A stretch of DNA of 64,000 bases from Candidatus Brachybacterium merdavium (GCA_019118275.1 DWZH01000038.1:1-64000), one strand, 5' to 3'. Counted from the first letter of the stretch, positions 44,444 through 54,754 are shown. Numbers and translations: made by a program. Notes: generated by a model not told the origin, from the sequence alone.

Positions 44444-44878
44444 GTGATCGATCGCAAGGACCTGGGCTCGTGGATGGAGGGGGCTCCCGGTGACCCCGGA
44501 TACGTGCGAGGCAGCGCTCTCGGTCTGCCCGCCGACGGCCCCGGGGCGGTCGCGCCGATCTGGCGCCGGCTGCTGACCCTGATCGTGGACTGGGCGCTGT
44601 CCGTCGGCATCGCGATGCTGCTGTTCAATTACCACGAACTCGCCGTCCTGGGCACCTTCGTGGTCCTGAACCTGCTGTGCATAAGCCTCTTCGGGGCCAC
44701 GCCCGGGCAGTTCCTGCTGCGGGTGCGGGTGCTGCCGGTGCGGGGTCGCAGCCCCATGCCCCTGCGCGCCCTGGTCCGCACCGTCCTGATCCTGCTGATC
44801 ATCCCGTCCGTGGTGTGGAACCGTGATGCGCAGCCCCTCCAGGACGTGGTCGCCGGCACTGCCGTGGTGCAGGTCTGA
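44444..44878 (+). CDS. RDD-family membrane protein
   Basis: This 144-residue protein has about three to four membrane helices and the RDD-type motif in [14 protein letters not shown] near residue 41. [14 protein letters not shown] and [11 protein letters not shown] follow, as in the family. TAGGAT ends 6 nt before GTG 44444, which suggests a leaderless transcript. It is divergent from glnA1, a common actinobacterial arrangement. Function unknown. Confidence 0.88.
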   Translation: MIDRKDLGSWMEGAPGDPGYVRGSALGLPADGPGAVAPIWRRLLTLIVDWALSVGIAMLLFNYHELAVLGTFVVLNLLCISLFGATPGQFLLRVRVLPVRGRSPMPLRALVRTVLILLIIPSVVWNRDAQPLQDVVAGTAVVQV

Positions 44879-44978
44879 GGCCTCGCCGCTGATCCTGGCC
44901 TCTCACGCGCCCCGCCGGACGGCCGGAAGGGAACGGCGGGGGAGTCGCGCCGCTTTCAAACCCGGTGCCCGGCAGGAA

Positions 44979-45019
44979 GACGGCCCGGACCCGCTCCTCA
45001 GGAACGGGGCCGGGCCGTC
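44979..45019. terminator. Bidirectional hairpin between RDD and DUF4191 genes
   Basis: GACGGCCCGGACCCG and CGGGGCCGGGCCGTC form a 15-bp stem with one mismatch around an 11-nt loop, between two convergent stop codons. Confidence 0.75.
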
Positions 45020-45031
45020 CGCGGCCGGCTG

Positions 45032-45793
45032 TCAGCGGCCGCGCATGGCCTTGCGGTTGGGGCGGGCACGCATCGGGTCCACGCCCTTGGGGATCGACTG
45101 CCGGATGGAACGCTGCAGCGCCGTCATGCGCTTGTTGACCTGGGAGGACTCGGCCTTGGTGAGGACCTTCTTCATCCGCTGCATGTAGGTGGGCAGCTTG
45201 TGCAGCGGCACCTGGCCCTGCTCGGTGTCGTCGCCCACCACGATCTGATGGACCGGCACCCCATCGTGCTGCAGCACGCGCCGGATGTTGCGGCGCTCCT
45301 TCTCCAGCAGTTTCATGGACACGGCGGAGGAGTCCTCGGCCACGATCGCGATCCCCGCCCGCCCGGCGGCCCGGAAGACCATCTTCTGACTGCGCGGATC
45401 GATCTGGACGGGCTCCTCCTCGATGTTCCAGCCCCGGCGGATGGACTGCATCGCCGCCAGCGCCGCCCCGGGCTGGCCCTTGATACGCGAGAACGCGGCC
45501 CGCTCGGCCTTACGGGCCAGGATCAGCATCGCCACCAGCAGGCCCACGGCCAGGCCCAGGAAGATGCCGTACCAGACATTTTTGAAGATCAGCCAGCTGA
45601 CTCCGATGCCGACCACGATCGATCCGAGCATCGCCGCGATCATCAGCGGCGCGGTGGCCTTGTCGATCTCCTGGGTGTACTTGAACACCTCGATCATCTG
45701 CTTGAAGCGGCCGGGCTGCTTGGTGCCGTCGGCGTTCTTCTTCCCGCGCTTCTTCTCCTGCGCGGCGGGCTTGGTCTCGCTCTTGCGGGCCAT
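45032..45793 (-). CDS. DUF4191 family membrane protein
   Basis: This 253-residue actinobacterial protein of unknown function has a lysine-rich N-terminus, two adjacent membrane helices (about residues 48-70 and 74-92), and a soluble C-terminal part with VVGDDTEQGQVPLHKLPTYM and a strongly basic end. It lies directly downstream of lipA on the same strand, with a 32-bp gap, so it is probably the last gene of the lipB-lipA unit. No activity is inferred. Confidence 0.88.
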   Translation of the reverse strand: MARKSETKPAAQEKKRGKKNADGTKQPGRFKQMIEVFKYTQEIDKATAPLMIAAMLGSIVVGIGVSWLIFKNVWYGIFLGLAVGLLVAMLILARKAERAAFSRIKGQPGAALAAMQSIRRGWNIEEEPVQIDPRSQKMVFRAAGRAGIAIVAEDSSAVSMKLLEKERRNIRRVLQHDGVPVHQIVVGDDTEQGQVPLHKLPTYMQRMKKVLTKAESSQVNKRMTALQRSIRQSIPKGVDPMRARPNRKAMRGR

Positions 45794-45825
45794 GGTGGGT
45801 GGGGTCCTCTCGGGGGTCGCGAGCG

Positions 45826-46845
45826 TCAGCAGCTCACGGAGTTCTGGCGGGCGACGACGCTCGCGGCTTCCTGGCGGGCGGGCTGGTCCTGGTCGAGGTG
45901 GCGCAGGTTCGCGGGGATCTCGCGGCCCAGCTTCCGCATGGCCTGCGCCCAGAGCTTCCCGGCACGGTAGGAGGAGCGGACCATCGGTCCGGCCATGGTG
46001 GCCAGGAAGCCCATCTCCTCGGCGATCCGGGACAGCTCGAGGAACTCCTCGGGCTTCACCCAGCGATCGATGGGGTGGTGCAGCTTAGAGGGCCGCAGGT
46101 ACTGGGTGATGGTGATGATGTCGCAGCCGGAATCGCGCAGCCGCTGGAGGGAGTCGATGATCTCCTCGGTGGTCTCTCCCATCCCCAGGATCAGGTTCGA
46201 CTTGGTGATCATCCCGGCGTCCTTGCCCATGGAGATGACGTCCAGCGACCGCTCGTAACGGAACGCCGGGCGGATCTGCTTGAAGATCCGCGGGACCGTC
46301 TCCAGGTTGTGGGCGAACACCTCGGGGCGGGCCTGGAACACCTTCTCAAGGTGCTCCCCGTTGCCCTTGATGTCATCGATGAGCAGCTCGACCCCGGTGC
46401 CGGGGTTCATCGCGTGGATCTGTTCACAGGTGCGGGCGAACAGGCCGGCCGCACCGTCGGGCAGATCATCGCGGGCCACCCCGGTGATGGTGGAGTAGCG
46501 CAGCCCCATCTCCTTGACCGAACGGGCGACCTTGAACGGCTCCATCGGGTCGACCGCCATCGGCTTGCCGGTGGCGATGTTGCAGAAGTCGCAGCGGCGC
46601 GTGCAGGTGTCCCCGCCGATGAGGAAGGTGGCCTCGCGATCCTCCCAGCACTCGAAGATGTTGGGACAGCCCGCTTCCTCGCACACGGTGTGCAGCCCCT
46701 GGCTGTGCACCCGCTTCTTCATCGCGCTGTATTCGGGGCCCATCACCGCACGGGTCTTGATCCACTCGGGCTTGCGCTCGATGGGGACCTCGGCGTTGCG
46801 CTGTTCGACGCGCAGCAGGCGTCGGCCTTCGGGAGCGATCGTCAC
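45826..46845 (-). CDS. lipA: Lipoyl synthase
   Basis: This 339-residue radical-SAM enzyme inserts two sulfurs into octanoyl groups on E2 proteins. The auxiliary cluster cysteines lie in [12 protein letters not shown], and the radical-SAM CxxxCxxC is CTRRCDFC. The C-terminal RSSYRAG motif with the Ser ligand is present. GTG 46845 is favoured because AGGAGG lies 7 nt upstream and MTIAPEGRR-like N-termini are usual; the ATG codons at 46851 and 46863 fit less well. It works after LipB, encoded just upstream. Confidence 0.94.
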   Translation of the reverse strand: MTIAPEGRRLLRVEQRNAEVPIERKPEWIKTRAVMGPEYSAMKKRVHSQGLHTVCEEAGCPNIFECWEDREATFLIGGDTCTRRCDFCNIATGKPMAVDPMEPFKVARSVKEMGLRYSTITGVARDDLPDGAAGLFARTCEQIHAMNPGTGVELLIDDIKGNGEHLEKVFQARPEVFAHNLETVPRIFKQIRPAFRYERSLDVISMGKDAGMITKSNLILGMGETTEEIIDSLQRLRDSGCDIITITQYLRPSKLHHPIDRWVKPEEFLELSRIAEEMGFLATMAGPMVRSSYRAGKLWAQAMRKLGREIPANLRHLDQDQPARQEAASVVARQNSVSC

Positions 46846-46908
46846 CCTCATGCCTCCTAGCATTCGACGGTCCTGGAAGTCTATCGACCCTGCTGGTGCA
46901 CGGGGATG

Positions 46909-47607
46909 TCAGCCGGCGCGGCGGCGGGTGCGCTCGGACACCAGCTCGGTCAGCGCCTGCTCGGCGAGGTCGCACACGTCTGCGACCGCGATCCTGCGTC
47001 CGGCCTCACGGCTGAGCGTGGTCACCTCGGCGTCGTCGATCCCGCAGGGGATCACATTGTTCACCCAGCTCAGGTCATTGTCGCAGTTCAGGGCGAACCC
47101 GTGCATCGTCGCCCGTTTGGACACCCGCATCCCGATCGCGCACACCTTCCGGGCCACCTCGTCCTCGGGGGCGATCCAGACGCCGGAGCGGCCCTCGATG
47201 GCGACGGTGTCGACACCGAGCGCCGCGCACACCTCGATGATGGTGTTCTCCAGGGCGCGCACGAAGCCGACCACGTCGATGGGGACCGGCAGACGCACGA
47301 TCGGGTACCCCACCAGCTGCTGCGGTCCGTGCCAGGTGATCTTGCCGCCGCGATCGATGTCGATCACCGCGGCGCCGTCCCTGGGGCGTTCCTCCGGGGC
47401 GGTGAGCTTCCCGGCCGTGTAGACCGGCAGATGTTCGAGCAGCAGCAGCGTGTCGGGACGGTCACCCGCGACGACCTCGGCGTGGATCGCCCGCTGCAGG
47501 TCCCAGGCCGCCTGGTAGTCCACCGGCCCCGGGGGCAGCCCGAACTCCTCGTGACGATCCCCTCCGGGGAGAGGTTCGCTGAAGCCGAGGCGGATCACAT
47601 CGAGCAT
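46909..47607 (-). CDS. lipB: Octanoyl-ACP:protein octanoyltransferase
   Basis: This 232-residue enzyme transfers octanoate from ACP to lipoyl domains. The substrate pocket RGGKITWHGPQQLVGYP, the catalytic Lys in VSKRATMHGFALN and Cys in NVIPCGI are all visible. TAGCCT ends exactly 6 nt before ATG 47607, so the mRNA may be leaderless. It forms an operon with lipA and DUF4191. Its acyl donor ACP and its E2 target are both encoded in this window. Confidence 0.94.
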   Translation of the reverse strand: MLDVIRLGFSEPLPGGDRHEEFGLPPGPVDYQAAWDLQRAIHAEVVAGDRPDTLLLLEHLPVYTAGKLTAPEERPRDGAAVIDIDRGGKITWHGPQQLVGYPIVRLPVPIDVVGFVRALENTIIEVCAALGVDTVAIEGRSGVWIAPEDEVARKVCAIGMRVSKRATMHGFALNCDNDLSWVNNVIPCGIDDAEVTTLSREAGRRIAVADVCDLAEQALTELVSERTRRRAG

Positions 47608-47691
47608 CGGCCCAGGCTACTCCGCGGCTGCCACCAGTGCGTTGTGGACGAGCGGCTGTGGCCGGGGGAGTGCTGGGGTTCACTCTCGGGC

Positions 47692-49239
47692 ATGGACGAC
47701 TTCGACGGGGAGCGTTTCGCGCGCGGTGGCCAGTCCCTCGCCGCGGCCTCCGCACGCCCGGGGCGCAGAGCGGGCCGGCGATCTGCCCGCGGCCGCGGTG
47801 AGGTGCCTACGAGCCGGGTGATCCACCGCGACGAGGACCGGGAGGAGCTGCGATGCGCGCAGTCCGGCCACCCTGCGGCGATCCGGGTCAGGGCGCTCAG
47901 CGAGGCAGGCCGGGATCAGCTCCGGCGTGAGGTGCAGCTGCTGGCGACCCTCGAGGTCGGCGGGATCGGGGCGGCACCCGCGGTGCTGGAGGTCGAGGAC
48001 GAGGGGTATGTGCGCGAGGGTGCCGCACCGCTGCGGGGCAGGCGGGGCAGGCGCAGCGCCGAGGACGCCACCCCGGGCACCTCCGAGCGCCAGGGGCAGG
48101 CCCGCGCCCGTGAGAGCCTCGAGGCTCTGATCGATGCTCTCCACGAGCGGGGCTGGGTGCTGGGCGCACCGCTCGGCGAGGGGGCGGGCATCCGGACCGA
48201 CGGCAGTGTGACCGTGCTGGACCTGTCCGGGCTGCGGCCGCATGAGGCCACCGGTGCTCGGCTCGAAGATCGGCGGTGGGTGGACTCGGTGCTGCGTGAT
48301 GAGGGTCGCACCCTCCGCCGGCGGATCGATGCGCGGGGCACCCCGCTTCCGTCGGGCCCGTCTTCACCAGCGCTCCCGACCACCGTGGACGAGCCGTCGC
48401 CGCACGCCGGTGGGCCGGTAGGAGGTGGCATGCCCGGGCAGCCCGGGGGAACGGTGCCGTCAGGCGACCCCGCTCCGCTCGATGCAGCCGGCCCGGAACC
48501 CGACGTCCCGTTCGCGGAGCCGTTCGACGGTTGCGAGCAGGAGGCGCCCTCGCTGCGCCCGCTGCCCGCCCCCATGACCCCGCACCGCGCGACGCCGTCA
48601 CAGGGCCTGCGAGCGGGCCGGGTCCGGTCCCGCCTGAGAGGCGCCGGGCTGGGGCGGCGCGTGCAGGAGGTGCTCCGTGCCCCTCGGCCGCGCCGGATCG
48701 CCCTGCTGAGCGCCGCGGCAGTGCTGATCGCCGGGGGAGCGCTGGGGAGCGGCGCGTGGTGGTTGGTGCCGGAGAGCTCGGCTCCCGCCCCGCCGGCCGG
48801 CGCGGCACCGAGCGCCTCGAGCCCGGCGGACGGCAGCACAGGGGCACCGGAGGGGACCGAGCACCCCCGGATCATCGATCCGCTGTCGCTGGCCACGGAC
48901 CTTGCTCATACCCGCTACGAGTACGTCACCGGGCACGGCACCGATGCCGTCGCCGCGCCGGGCTCGCCCGCCGAGGAGGCCGATGAGCAGGTGCGCCGCG
49001 CCTACCAGGGCACGGTGGTCGAGGGCGGTCAGCCCGAGGTGCTCGCCGCTCACGTCGTGGCGGGGCCCACACCGCAGGGGACAGCTCGGCTCGAGGCGGA
49101 GATCGTCACCCCGGCCCATACCGTGACCGAATCCGATGGCTCGAGCGCACCTGTAGCAGCGACCGCTGCGGCCACCGTCCAGCTCGAGCTCTCCTGGCGA
49201 GACGGCCACTGGCGGGTGAGCGAGTTCCATCCCGGATGA
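47692..49239 (+). CDS. Membrane protein with degenerate protein-kinase-like N-terminal domain
   Basis: This 515-residue protein is not assigned to a family by direct recognition. Residues about 40-200 recall a Ser/Thr kinase fold with lost catalysis. AAIRVRAL is in place of the VAIK strand, LRREVQLLATLEVGGI resembles helix C, and HERGWVLGAPLGEGAGIRTDGSVTVLDLSGLRP is in place of the HRD and DFG loops (Asp remains in DLSG). A Pro/Ser/Gly-rich linker follows, then a helix near 336-360 and an extracytoplasmic domain ending in LELSWRDGHWRVSEFHPG. It is divergent from lipB. A pseudokinase signalling or scaffold role is inferred. Confidence 0.6.
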   Translation: MDDFDGERFARGGQSLAAASARPGRRAGRRSARGRGEVPTSRVIHRDEDREELRCAQSGHPAAIRVRALSEAGRDQLRREVQLLATLEVGGIGAAPAVLEVEDEGYVREGAAPLRGRRGRRSAEDATPGTSERQGQARARESLEALIDALHERGWVLGAPLGEGAGIRTDGSVTVLDLSGLRPHEATGARLEDRRWVDSVLRDEGRTLRRRIDARGTPLPSGPSSPALPTTVDEPSPHAGGPVGGGMPGQPGGTVPSGDPAPLDAAGPEPDVPFAEPFDGCEQEAPSLRPLPAPMTPHRATPSQGLRAGRVRSRLRGAGLGRRVQEVLRAPRPRRIALLSAAAVLIAGGALGSGAWWLVPESSAPAPPAGAAPSASSPADGSTGAPEGTEHPRIIDPLSLATDLAHTRYEYVTGHGTDAVAAPGSPAEEADEQVRRAYQGTVVEGGQPEVLAAHVVAGPTPQGTARLEAEIVTPAHTVTESDGSSAPVAATAAATVQLELSWRDGHWRVSEFHPG

Positions 49240-49378
49240 ACCGCCGGCGGGACAGGGCCGTCCGGGCCTGCCCGGTTCCGGCCACGTCCGGGTGGGCCTG
49301 GTGCCGCCCCACCTCCGGGCGGGCCCGGCCGGTGCGCGGCACCGTCGCCTGCGGCATCACCCGCGGGTCGAGACCTGC

Positions 49379-49416
49379 ACGAGGGGCCCGGCACCGCATG
49401 GTGCCGGGCCCCTCGT
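49379..49416. terminator. Strong hairpin between convergent genes
   Basis: ACGAGGGGCCCGGCACC and GGTGCCGGGCCCCTCGT form a perfect 17-bp stem around a 4-nt loop (GCAT), between the pseudokinase-like gene and the E2 gene. It probably terminates both transcripts. Confidence 0.85.
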
Positions 49417-49451
49417 TCGTGTCGATCAGCGGCTATCGCCGACCGGGTGGC

Positions 49452-51224
49452 TCACAGGCCGAGATCGGACTCGAAGTCCCCGGCCTCCAGGCGCTTCTTC
49501 ATGTAGCTGAGGAAGCGGGCGGCGTCGGCACCGTCGATCAGACGGTGGTCGTAGGACAAGAAGATGTACATCATCGACCGGATGGCGATCGAGTCGTCGC
49601 CCTCCGCGTTCTGCACCACCGCCGGTCGCTTGGTGATGGTGCCGGTGCCGAGGATGGCCACGTTCGGGTGCGCCACGATCGGGGTGTCGAACAGCGCACC
49701 GCCCGACCCGGTGTTGGTGATCGTGAACGTCGCCCCGGACAGATCATCCGGTCCCAGGTCGTTGCTCTTGGCGCGGGAACCGAGGTCCCCGACCTGTCGG
49801 GCCAGACCGGCCAGGTTCAGGTCACCGGCGTTCTTGATGACCGGGACCATCAGCCCGCGCTCGGTGTCCGCCGCCATGCCGATGTTCTCGACCGCAGGGT
49901 ACTTGACCATCTCCCCGTCGATCTCGGCGTTGATCTTCGGGTACATCTTCAGTCCCTCGACCGCGGCCTGGATCAGGAACGGCAGGAAGGTGAGCTTGGC
50001 CCCCTCGCGCTGGAGGAAGGCATCCTTCGCCTGGGCGCGCAGCTTGGCGATCCGGGTCATGTCGACCTCGACCGCCGTGGTCAGCTGCGCCTGGGTCTGC
50101 AGCGACTCGACCATCCGCTTCGCGGTGATCTTGCGGATGCGGCTCATCTTCTCCTCGGTGCCGCGCAGCGAGGAGACCTCGAGCTCCGGTGCCGCGGGAG
50201 CGGCAGGGGCAGCGGCTGCGGCAGGCGCCTGCGGCGCGGCCGCAGCGGACTTCTGCGCGTCGATCGCCTGCTGGACGTCCTGCTTGCGGATCCGACCGCC
50301 CAGGCCCGTGCCCGTGACCGAGGACAGGTCGACGCCGGCCTCGGCCGCCATCTTCCGCACCAGCGGGGTCACGTATCCGGAGGACTCAGCGCCGCTGATG
50401 GAGTCGGCGGCCTTCGGAGCGGGAGCAGGAGCGGAACGCTCCTGCTTCGGCTCAGCCTTCGGAGCCTCGGGCTTCTTCTCCTCGGCCTTCGGCGTCTCCT
50501 CGGCCTTCGGCGCCGGCTTCTCCTCCTCGGCAGCGGGAACGTCCTTGGAGGGCTCCTGCCCGCCGGGTGCCGCGCCGGAGGAGTCCCCGACCACGGCCAG
50601 TACGGCGCCCACCTCGGCGTCCTCGTCCTCCTGGACGAGGATCTCGAGGACGGTGCCCGCGACGGGGGAGGGGACCTCGGTGTCGACCTTGTCGGTCGAG
50701 ACCTCGAGCAGGGGCTCGTCGACGTCTATGGTCTCGCCCACCGACTTGAGCCAGCGGGTGACGGTGCCCTCGGTGACGGACTCGCCCAGTGCGGGCATGG
50801 TCACGTCCTGGCCCTCGGCGCCACCGCCGGGCGCCCCGGACGAGGGCGCGGACTCAGCTTCAGCCGGCTCGTCCTCCTCGCCGGCGGGAGCCTCCTCCTC
50901 GGAGGCGCTGTCCTCACCGCCGGAGGCCGCGGCCTCCGCGGGCTCCTCGGCGCCGGAGTCCCCGGAGCCGGAATCGTCGGAACCGGAGCCGTCGCCGATG
51001 ACGACGAGATCGGCGCCGACCTCGGCGTCGTCGTCCTCATCGACCAGGATCTTCTCGATGGTGCCCGCGACGGGGGAGGGGATCTCGGTGTCGACCTTGT
51101 CGGTCGAGACCTCGAGCAGGGGCTCGTCGACGTCGATGGTCTCGCCCACCGACTTGAGCCAGCGGGTGACGGTGCCCTCGGTGACGGACTCACCCAGGGC
51201 AGGCATTTTCACTGTTTCGGACAT
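49452..51224 (-). CDS. sucB: 2-oxoacid dehydrogenase E2 (dihydrolipoyl acyltransferase), two lipoyl domains
   Basis: This 590-residue E2 carries, in order, lipoyl domain 1 (residues 1-78, Lys in STDKVDTEI), an acidic Ala/Glu/Ser linker, lipoyl domain 2 (Lys in STDKVDTEV), an Ala/Pro/Lys-rich linker, a peripheral subunit-binding domain ([13 protein letters not shown]), and the catalytic domain with [12 protein letters not shown] near residue 561. It is labelled SucB in actinobacteria, but the same E2 often serves pyruvate dehydrogenase too, so AceE at 20 kb is a likely partner. AGGAGGAG precedes ATG 51224. It is last in pepA-lpdA-E2. Confidence 0.94.
   Translation of the reverse strand: MSETVKMPALGESVTEGTVTRWLKSVGETIDVDEPLLEVSTDKVDTEIPSPVAGTIEKILVDEDDDAEVGADLVVIGDGSGSDDSGSGDSGAEEPAEAAASGGEDSASEEEAPAGEEDEPAEAESAPSSGAPGGGAEGQDVTMPALGESVTEGTVTRWLKSVGETIDVDEPLLEVSTDKVDTEVPSPVAGTVLEILVQEDEDAEVGAVLAVVGDSSGAAPGGQEPSKDVPAAEEEKPAPKAEETPKAEEKKPEAPKAEPKQERSAPAPAPKAADSISGAESSGYVTPLVRKMAAEAGVDLSSVTGTGLGGRIRKQDVQQAIDAQKSAAAAPQAPAAAAAPAAPAAPELEVSSLRGTEEKMSRIRKITAKRMVESLQTQAQLTTAVEVDMTRIAKLRAQAKDAFLQREGAKLTFLPFLIQAAVEGLKMYPKINAEIDGEMVKYPAVENIGMAADTERGLMVPVIKNAGDLNLAGLARQVGDLGSRAKSNDLGPDDLSGATFTITNTGSGGALFDTPIVAHPNVAILGTGTITKRPAVVQNAEGDDSIAIRSMMYIFLSYDHRLIDGADAARFLSYMKKRLEAGDFESDLGL
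50653..50798 (-). repeat. Lipoyl-domain coding repeat, copy 2
   Basis: This 146-bp stretch is nearly identical (a handful of substitutions) to 51061-51206, offset by 408 bp. The two encode the same part of lipoyl domains 2 and 1. Confidence 0.9.
51061..51206 (-). repeat. Lipoyl-domain coding repeat, copy 1
   Basis: This is the partner of the repeat at 50653-50798. Identity extends to synonymous positions, suggesting recent duplication or gene conversion. Confidence 0.9.
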
Positions 51225-51247
51225 AAGGGGTTCTCCTCCTGGTGGCG

Positions 51248-52651
51248 TCAGGCGTGGGCGTGAAGGGGCTTGCCAGCCAGCGCGAGGGCGGCTTCGCCCA
51301 TGGCCTCGTGCTGCGAGGGATGGCCGTGGATGAGGGAGGCGACATCCTCGGGGTAGGCCTCCCAGTTGACGATGAGCTGGGCCTCGCCCATGAGCTCGGA
51401 CATGCGGGCACCGATCATGTGCACGCCGATGATGGCGCCGCCTTTCTCCCGTACCAGCTTGATGAAGCCGGCGGTGCCCAGGATCTGAGACTTGCCGTTA
51501 CCGCCGAGGTTGTACTCATACGTCTCCACGGCCTCGTCACCGAGCTGTTCCTTGGCCTGCTTCTCGGTCAGGCCCACGGAGCCGACCTGAGGCTCGCAGT
51601 AGGTGATGCGCGGGATGCCGGATTCGACGATCGGGGCCGGGTTCTGACCGGCGATGCGCTCGGCGATGAAGATGCCCTGCTGGAAGCTGCGGTGGGCCAG
51701 CTGCAGACCGGGGACGATGTCGCCGAGGGCGTAGACACCGGGCAGGTTGGTCTCGAGCGTCTCGGTGTTCGCGAGCACGAAACCGCGATCCATCTCGATC
51801 CCCTGCTCCTCGTAGCCGAGGCCCGAGGTGACGGGGCCGCGGCCGACGGCCACCAGCAGGTAGTCGCCCTCGTAGACCGTGCCGTCGGTCAGGGTGACCT
51901 TGACGCCGTTCTCGTCCTGCTCGGCCTTCTCGGTGAACACGCCGAGCGAGTAGGTGATGCCGCGCTTCTTGTAGGCGCGCTCAAGCGCCTTGGAGATCGC
52001 TTCGTCCTCGTTGGCGGCCAGGTGGGGCAGGCCCTCGACCACGGTGACGGTCTCGGCGCCCAGGGACTTCCAGACCGAGGCGAACTCGACGCCGATGACG
52101 CCCCCGCCCAGCACGATCGGGTTCTTGGGCATGGTCTCGAGCTGCAGAGCCGCCTCGGAATCCAGGAAGCGGCCGCCGAGCTCGATGCCTGGCAGGGTCT
52201 TGGAGTAGGAGCCCGTGGCCAGCACGATGTTCGCGCCGGTCAGCTCGCGGTTGCCGGACTCGGTCTCGACGGTGACCGTCTTCGGGCCGGTCAGACGGCC
52301 GAAACCTTCGATGTAGTCGATCTTGCGGGCCTTGACCAGTCCCTGCACGCCCTTGTGGAGCCGCGAGACGATCTTGTCCTTGAAGGCCAGGACCTTCTCG
52401 TAGTCCACGGAGTTCAGAGAGATGTCCAGGCCCAGGGAGGAGCCTTCGGACGGTGCGTCGGCGACCTCGCCGACGTGCAGGAGCGCCTTGGTGGGGATAC
52501 AGCCGCGGTGCAGGCAGGTGCCACCGAGCTTGTCCTTCTCCACGAGGGCGATCTTCAGGCCGAGCTGGGCGCCGCGCAGCGCGGCCGAATAGCCGCCGCT
52601 GCCACCGCCCAGGATCACGACGTCGTACTGGTCAGTGGTTGTATCAGCCAC
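51248..52651 (-). CDS. lpdA: Dihydrolipoyl dehydrogenase (E3)
   Basis: This 467-residue FAD enzyme reoxidises dihydrolipoyl groups of E2 with NAD. The FAD-binding [14 protein letters not shown] is at the N-terminus, the redox disulfide is in [14 protein letters not shown] near residues 44-49, and the catalytic His lies in [20 protein letters not shown] precedes GTG 52651. It is 23 bp upstream of the E2 gene, forming one unit. Confidence 0.95.
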   Translation of the reverse strand: MADTTTDQYDVVILGGGSGGYSAALRGAQLGLKIALVEKDKLGGTCLHRGCIPTKALLHVGEVADAPSEGSSLGLDISLNSVDYEKVLAFKDKIVSRLHKGVQGLVKARKIDYIEGFGRLTGPKTVTVETESGNRELTGANIVLATGSYSKTLPGIELGGRFLDSEAALQLETMPKNPIVLGGGVIGVEFASVWKSLGAETVTVVEGLPHLAANEDEAISKALERAYKKRGITYSLGVFTEKAEQDENGVKVTLTDGTVYEGDYLLVAVGRGPVTSGLGYEEQGIEMDRGFVLANTETLETNLPGVYALGDIVPGLQLAHRSFQQGIFIAERIAGQNPAPIVESGIPRITYCEPQVGSVGLTEKQAKEQLGDEAVETYEYNLGGNGKSQILGTAGFIKLVREKGGAIIGVHMIGARMSELMGEAQLIVNWEAYPEDVASLIHGHPSQHEAMGEAALALAGKPLHAHA

Positions 52652-52826
52652 CTGTGTGCTCCCTCGGTGTGTATTCGACTGCGCGGCGCGTGAGGACCGA
52701 GGTTCTTCGGCCGGCGCCGCCTGCTCGTCCCATGCTAGGGCACAGGACGCTCCCGACCGGCCCGGATTCGCTGTGACACCGGCGGTGTCCGGTGGCGCAG
52801 CGGCTGCGGGCCGGTCGTCGGCGATC

Positions 52827-54281
52827 TCAGCTCGCGCGGTCCTCGAGGACCTGCAGCACGGTGCGCACGCTCATGCCGGTGGCGCCCTTGCCCATGTAGC
52901 CCAGGGGGGCGGAGGCGAAGGAGGGACCGGCGATGTCGATGTGTGCCCATTCGGTCTCACCCACGAACTCGGCCAGGAACACCCCCGCGGTCAGCGCTCC
53001 GCCCCACCGCTCGCCGATATTGCGCAGATCGGCCACCCGACCGGTCAGGTCCGCACGCAGCTCGGCGGGGAAGGGCAGCGGCCAGAAGGGCTCCCCGGTG
53101 GTGCCGGCGGCCTCCATCACGGTCCGGCGGCCCTGCTCGGTGCCCAGCACGGCGGCGGTGCGCTTGCCGAGCGCGACCATGGCCGCGCCGGTCAGGGTGG
53201 CCACGTCCACGACCAGGTCGGGCTCGTCGGCGACCGCGTCGACCAGGGCATCGGCCATCACCATGCGACCCTCGGCGTCGGTGTTGAGCACCTCGACCGT
53301 GGTGCCATTGCGCATCGTGACCACGTCACCGGGGCGCTGTGAACCACCGCCGGGCATGTTCTCGGCCAGCGCCAGGTAGCTGGTGACCTTCAGGTCCAGT
53401 CCCAGGCGGGCCGCGCCGACGGTCGCGGCCAGCACCGTGGCCGCACCGGTCATGTCCGAGGTCATGTCGTCCATGCCGGCCGCGGGCTTCAGGGAGATGC
53501 CGCCGGTGTCGAAGGTGATGCCCTTCCCGACCAGCGACACCGAGGAGCTCGCACCCTCGGGGGCGTATTCGATGCGGATCAGCCGCGGCGGGCGAGCCGA
53601 GCCCTGCCCCACGCCGATGATGCCGCCGTAGCCGCCCTCGGCCAGCTGCTTCTCATCCAGCACGGTGACGGTCAGCGGCAGACCCTCCGTGACCTGCTCG
53701 GTGCGGCGGGCGAACTCGGCGGGGTAGAGCAGGTTCGGCGGTGTGTTGACCAGGTCACGGGTGATGTCGACCACCTCGGACAGCAGTCCGGCACGCTCGG
53801 CCGCGGCCTGGGCGGACGGGTCCTCGGACAGCACGATCAGGGAGGTCAGGGCGGGCTTTGCCTTGTCGGCATCGGACTTGTGGGCGATGAAGGCGTAGGC
53901 GCCCAGGGCCGCACCCTCGACCGCGGCGGCCAACTGCTGCTCGCTGCCGCCGGGGAGCGCCATGGCGGCGGTGTCCACGCCGGACAGGGATCGCGTGGCC
54001 GCGCCGAAGGCCAGTCGCAGCTCCTCTTCCTCCGCGGCGGTGAGATCCTCCTCACCGATCCCGACCAGCAGCAGTGAGGTGGCCGCGGCCAATCCGTTGG
54101 AGGGGATGCGGTGGATGTCGCCACGGCTCGCGGAGGCGTCCAGACCGGCGATGGCCTGGGAGATCTCCGGGGAGCCCGGGACGGTGGCGGGGGCCTCGTC
54201 GGCTCCGGGGACCAGGGGGAGGATCAGGACGTCGGCGGCGGCGTCGCGCACGGGTGCATCGGAAACAGTGATCAGGGGCAT
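52827..54281 (-). CDS. pepA: Leucyl aminopeptidase (M17)
   Basis: This 484-residue two-zinc cytosol aminopeptidase has the signature NTDAEGRMVMADALV, and metal and catalytic residues in GKGITFDTGGISLKP and DMTGAATVLA. TACGAT ends exactly 6 nt before ATG 54281, so the transcript may be leaderless. It heads the pepA-lpdA-E2 run, with 175 bp before lpdA, so lpdA may have its own promoter. Confidence 0.95.
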   Translation of the reverse strand: MPLITVSDAPVRDAAADVLILPLVPGADEAPATVPGSPEISQAIAGLDASASRGDIHRIPSNGLAAATSLLLVGIGEEDLTAAEEEELRLAFGAATRSLSGVDTAAMALPGGSEQQLAAAVEGAALGAYAFIAHKSDADKAKPALTSLIVLSEDPSAQAAAERAGLLSEVVDITRDLVNTPPNLLYPAEFARRTEQVTEGLPLTVTVLDEKQLAEGGYGGIIGVGQGSARPPRLIRIEYAPEGASSSVSLVGKGITFDTGGISLKPAAGMDDMTSDMTGAATVLAATVGAARLGLDLKVTSYLALAENMPGGGSQRPGDVVTMRNGTTVEVLNTDAEGRMVMADALVDAVADEPDLVVDVATLTGAAMVALGKRTAAVLGTEQGRRTVMEAAGTTGEPFWPLPFPAELRADLTGRVADLRNIGERWGGALTAGVFLAEFVGETEWAHIDIAGPSFASAPLGYMGKGATGMSVRTVLQVLEDRAS

Positions 54282-54391
54282 GGATCTATCGTAGGCCTGG
54301 CCCGGACATGATGTCCGCGCTCCGCGGGCCGGCGGTCACCGTCGCCGCCCGTGAACACAGCCACGACCGGACATGAAGGACGGGCGGATCG

Positions 54392-54754
54392 ATGACGGTT
54401 CTGAGCATCCTGGTGCAGGTTCTCTGCGGGCTCACCGCGGTGCTGGCCGTCTACTACACCGTCAGGGATCTCAGCGCGGATCTGGTGCTGCTCGGAGGCT
54501 GCGCCGCGGTGCTGCTGATCTGGCTGGTCCAGGCGGTCGCTCTGGGGCTGCGGGACCTGGGCGGGACCGCGATGACCGATCCGGTGACCCTGTACGGCTA
54601 CTTGTTCACCGGCTTGGTGCTGCCCCTGGGGGGAGCCTGGGCAGGGGTGTGGGAGCGCAGCCGCTGGGGCTCGCTCGCCATCGGTGCCGTGGCGCTGACC
54701 CTGATGGTCCTCGAGCTGCGTGTGCAGCAGATCTGGCCCGGAGGCTTCGCATGA
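54392..54754 (+). CDS. Small four-helix membrane protein
   Basis: This 120-residue protein has four predicted membrane helices (VLSILVQVLCGLTAVL, LVLLGGCAAVLLIWLV, LYGYLFTGLVLPLGGAW and LAIGAVALTLMVLEL). I recognise no family. It overlaps the following membrane protein gene by ATGA, and that in turn overlaps pyrD, so the three form an operon. Confidence 0.75.
   Translation: MTVLSILVQVLCGLTAVLAVYYTVRDLSADLVLLGGCAAVLLIWLVQAVALGLRDLGGTAMTDPVTLYGYLFTGLVLPLGGAWAGVWERSRWGSLAIGAVALTLMVLELRVQQIWPGGFA

Noticed and set aside
44192-44635. N-terminal extension of GlnA1
   Set aside because: The frame is open upstream, but the sequence has no similarity to glutamine synthetases, and a strong GGAGGAG precedes GTG 44191.
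46906-47691. Upstream extension of the pseudokinase-like gene across lipB
   Set aside because: The extension is antisense to a clear lipB gene; ATG 47692 in the intergenic region is the sensible start.
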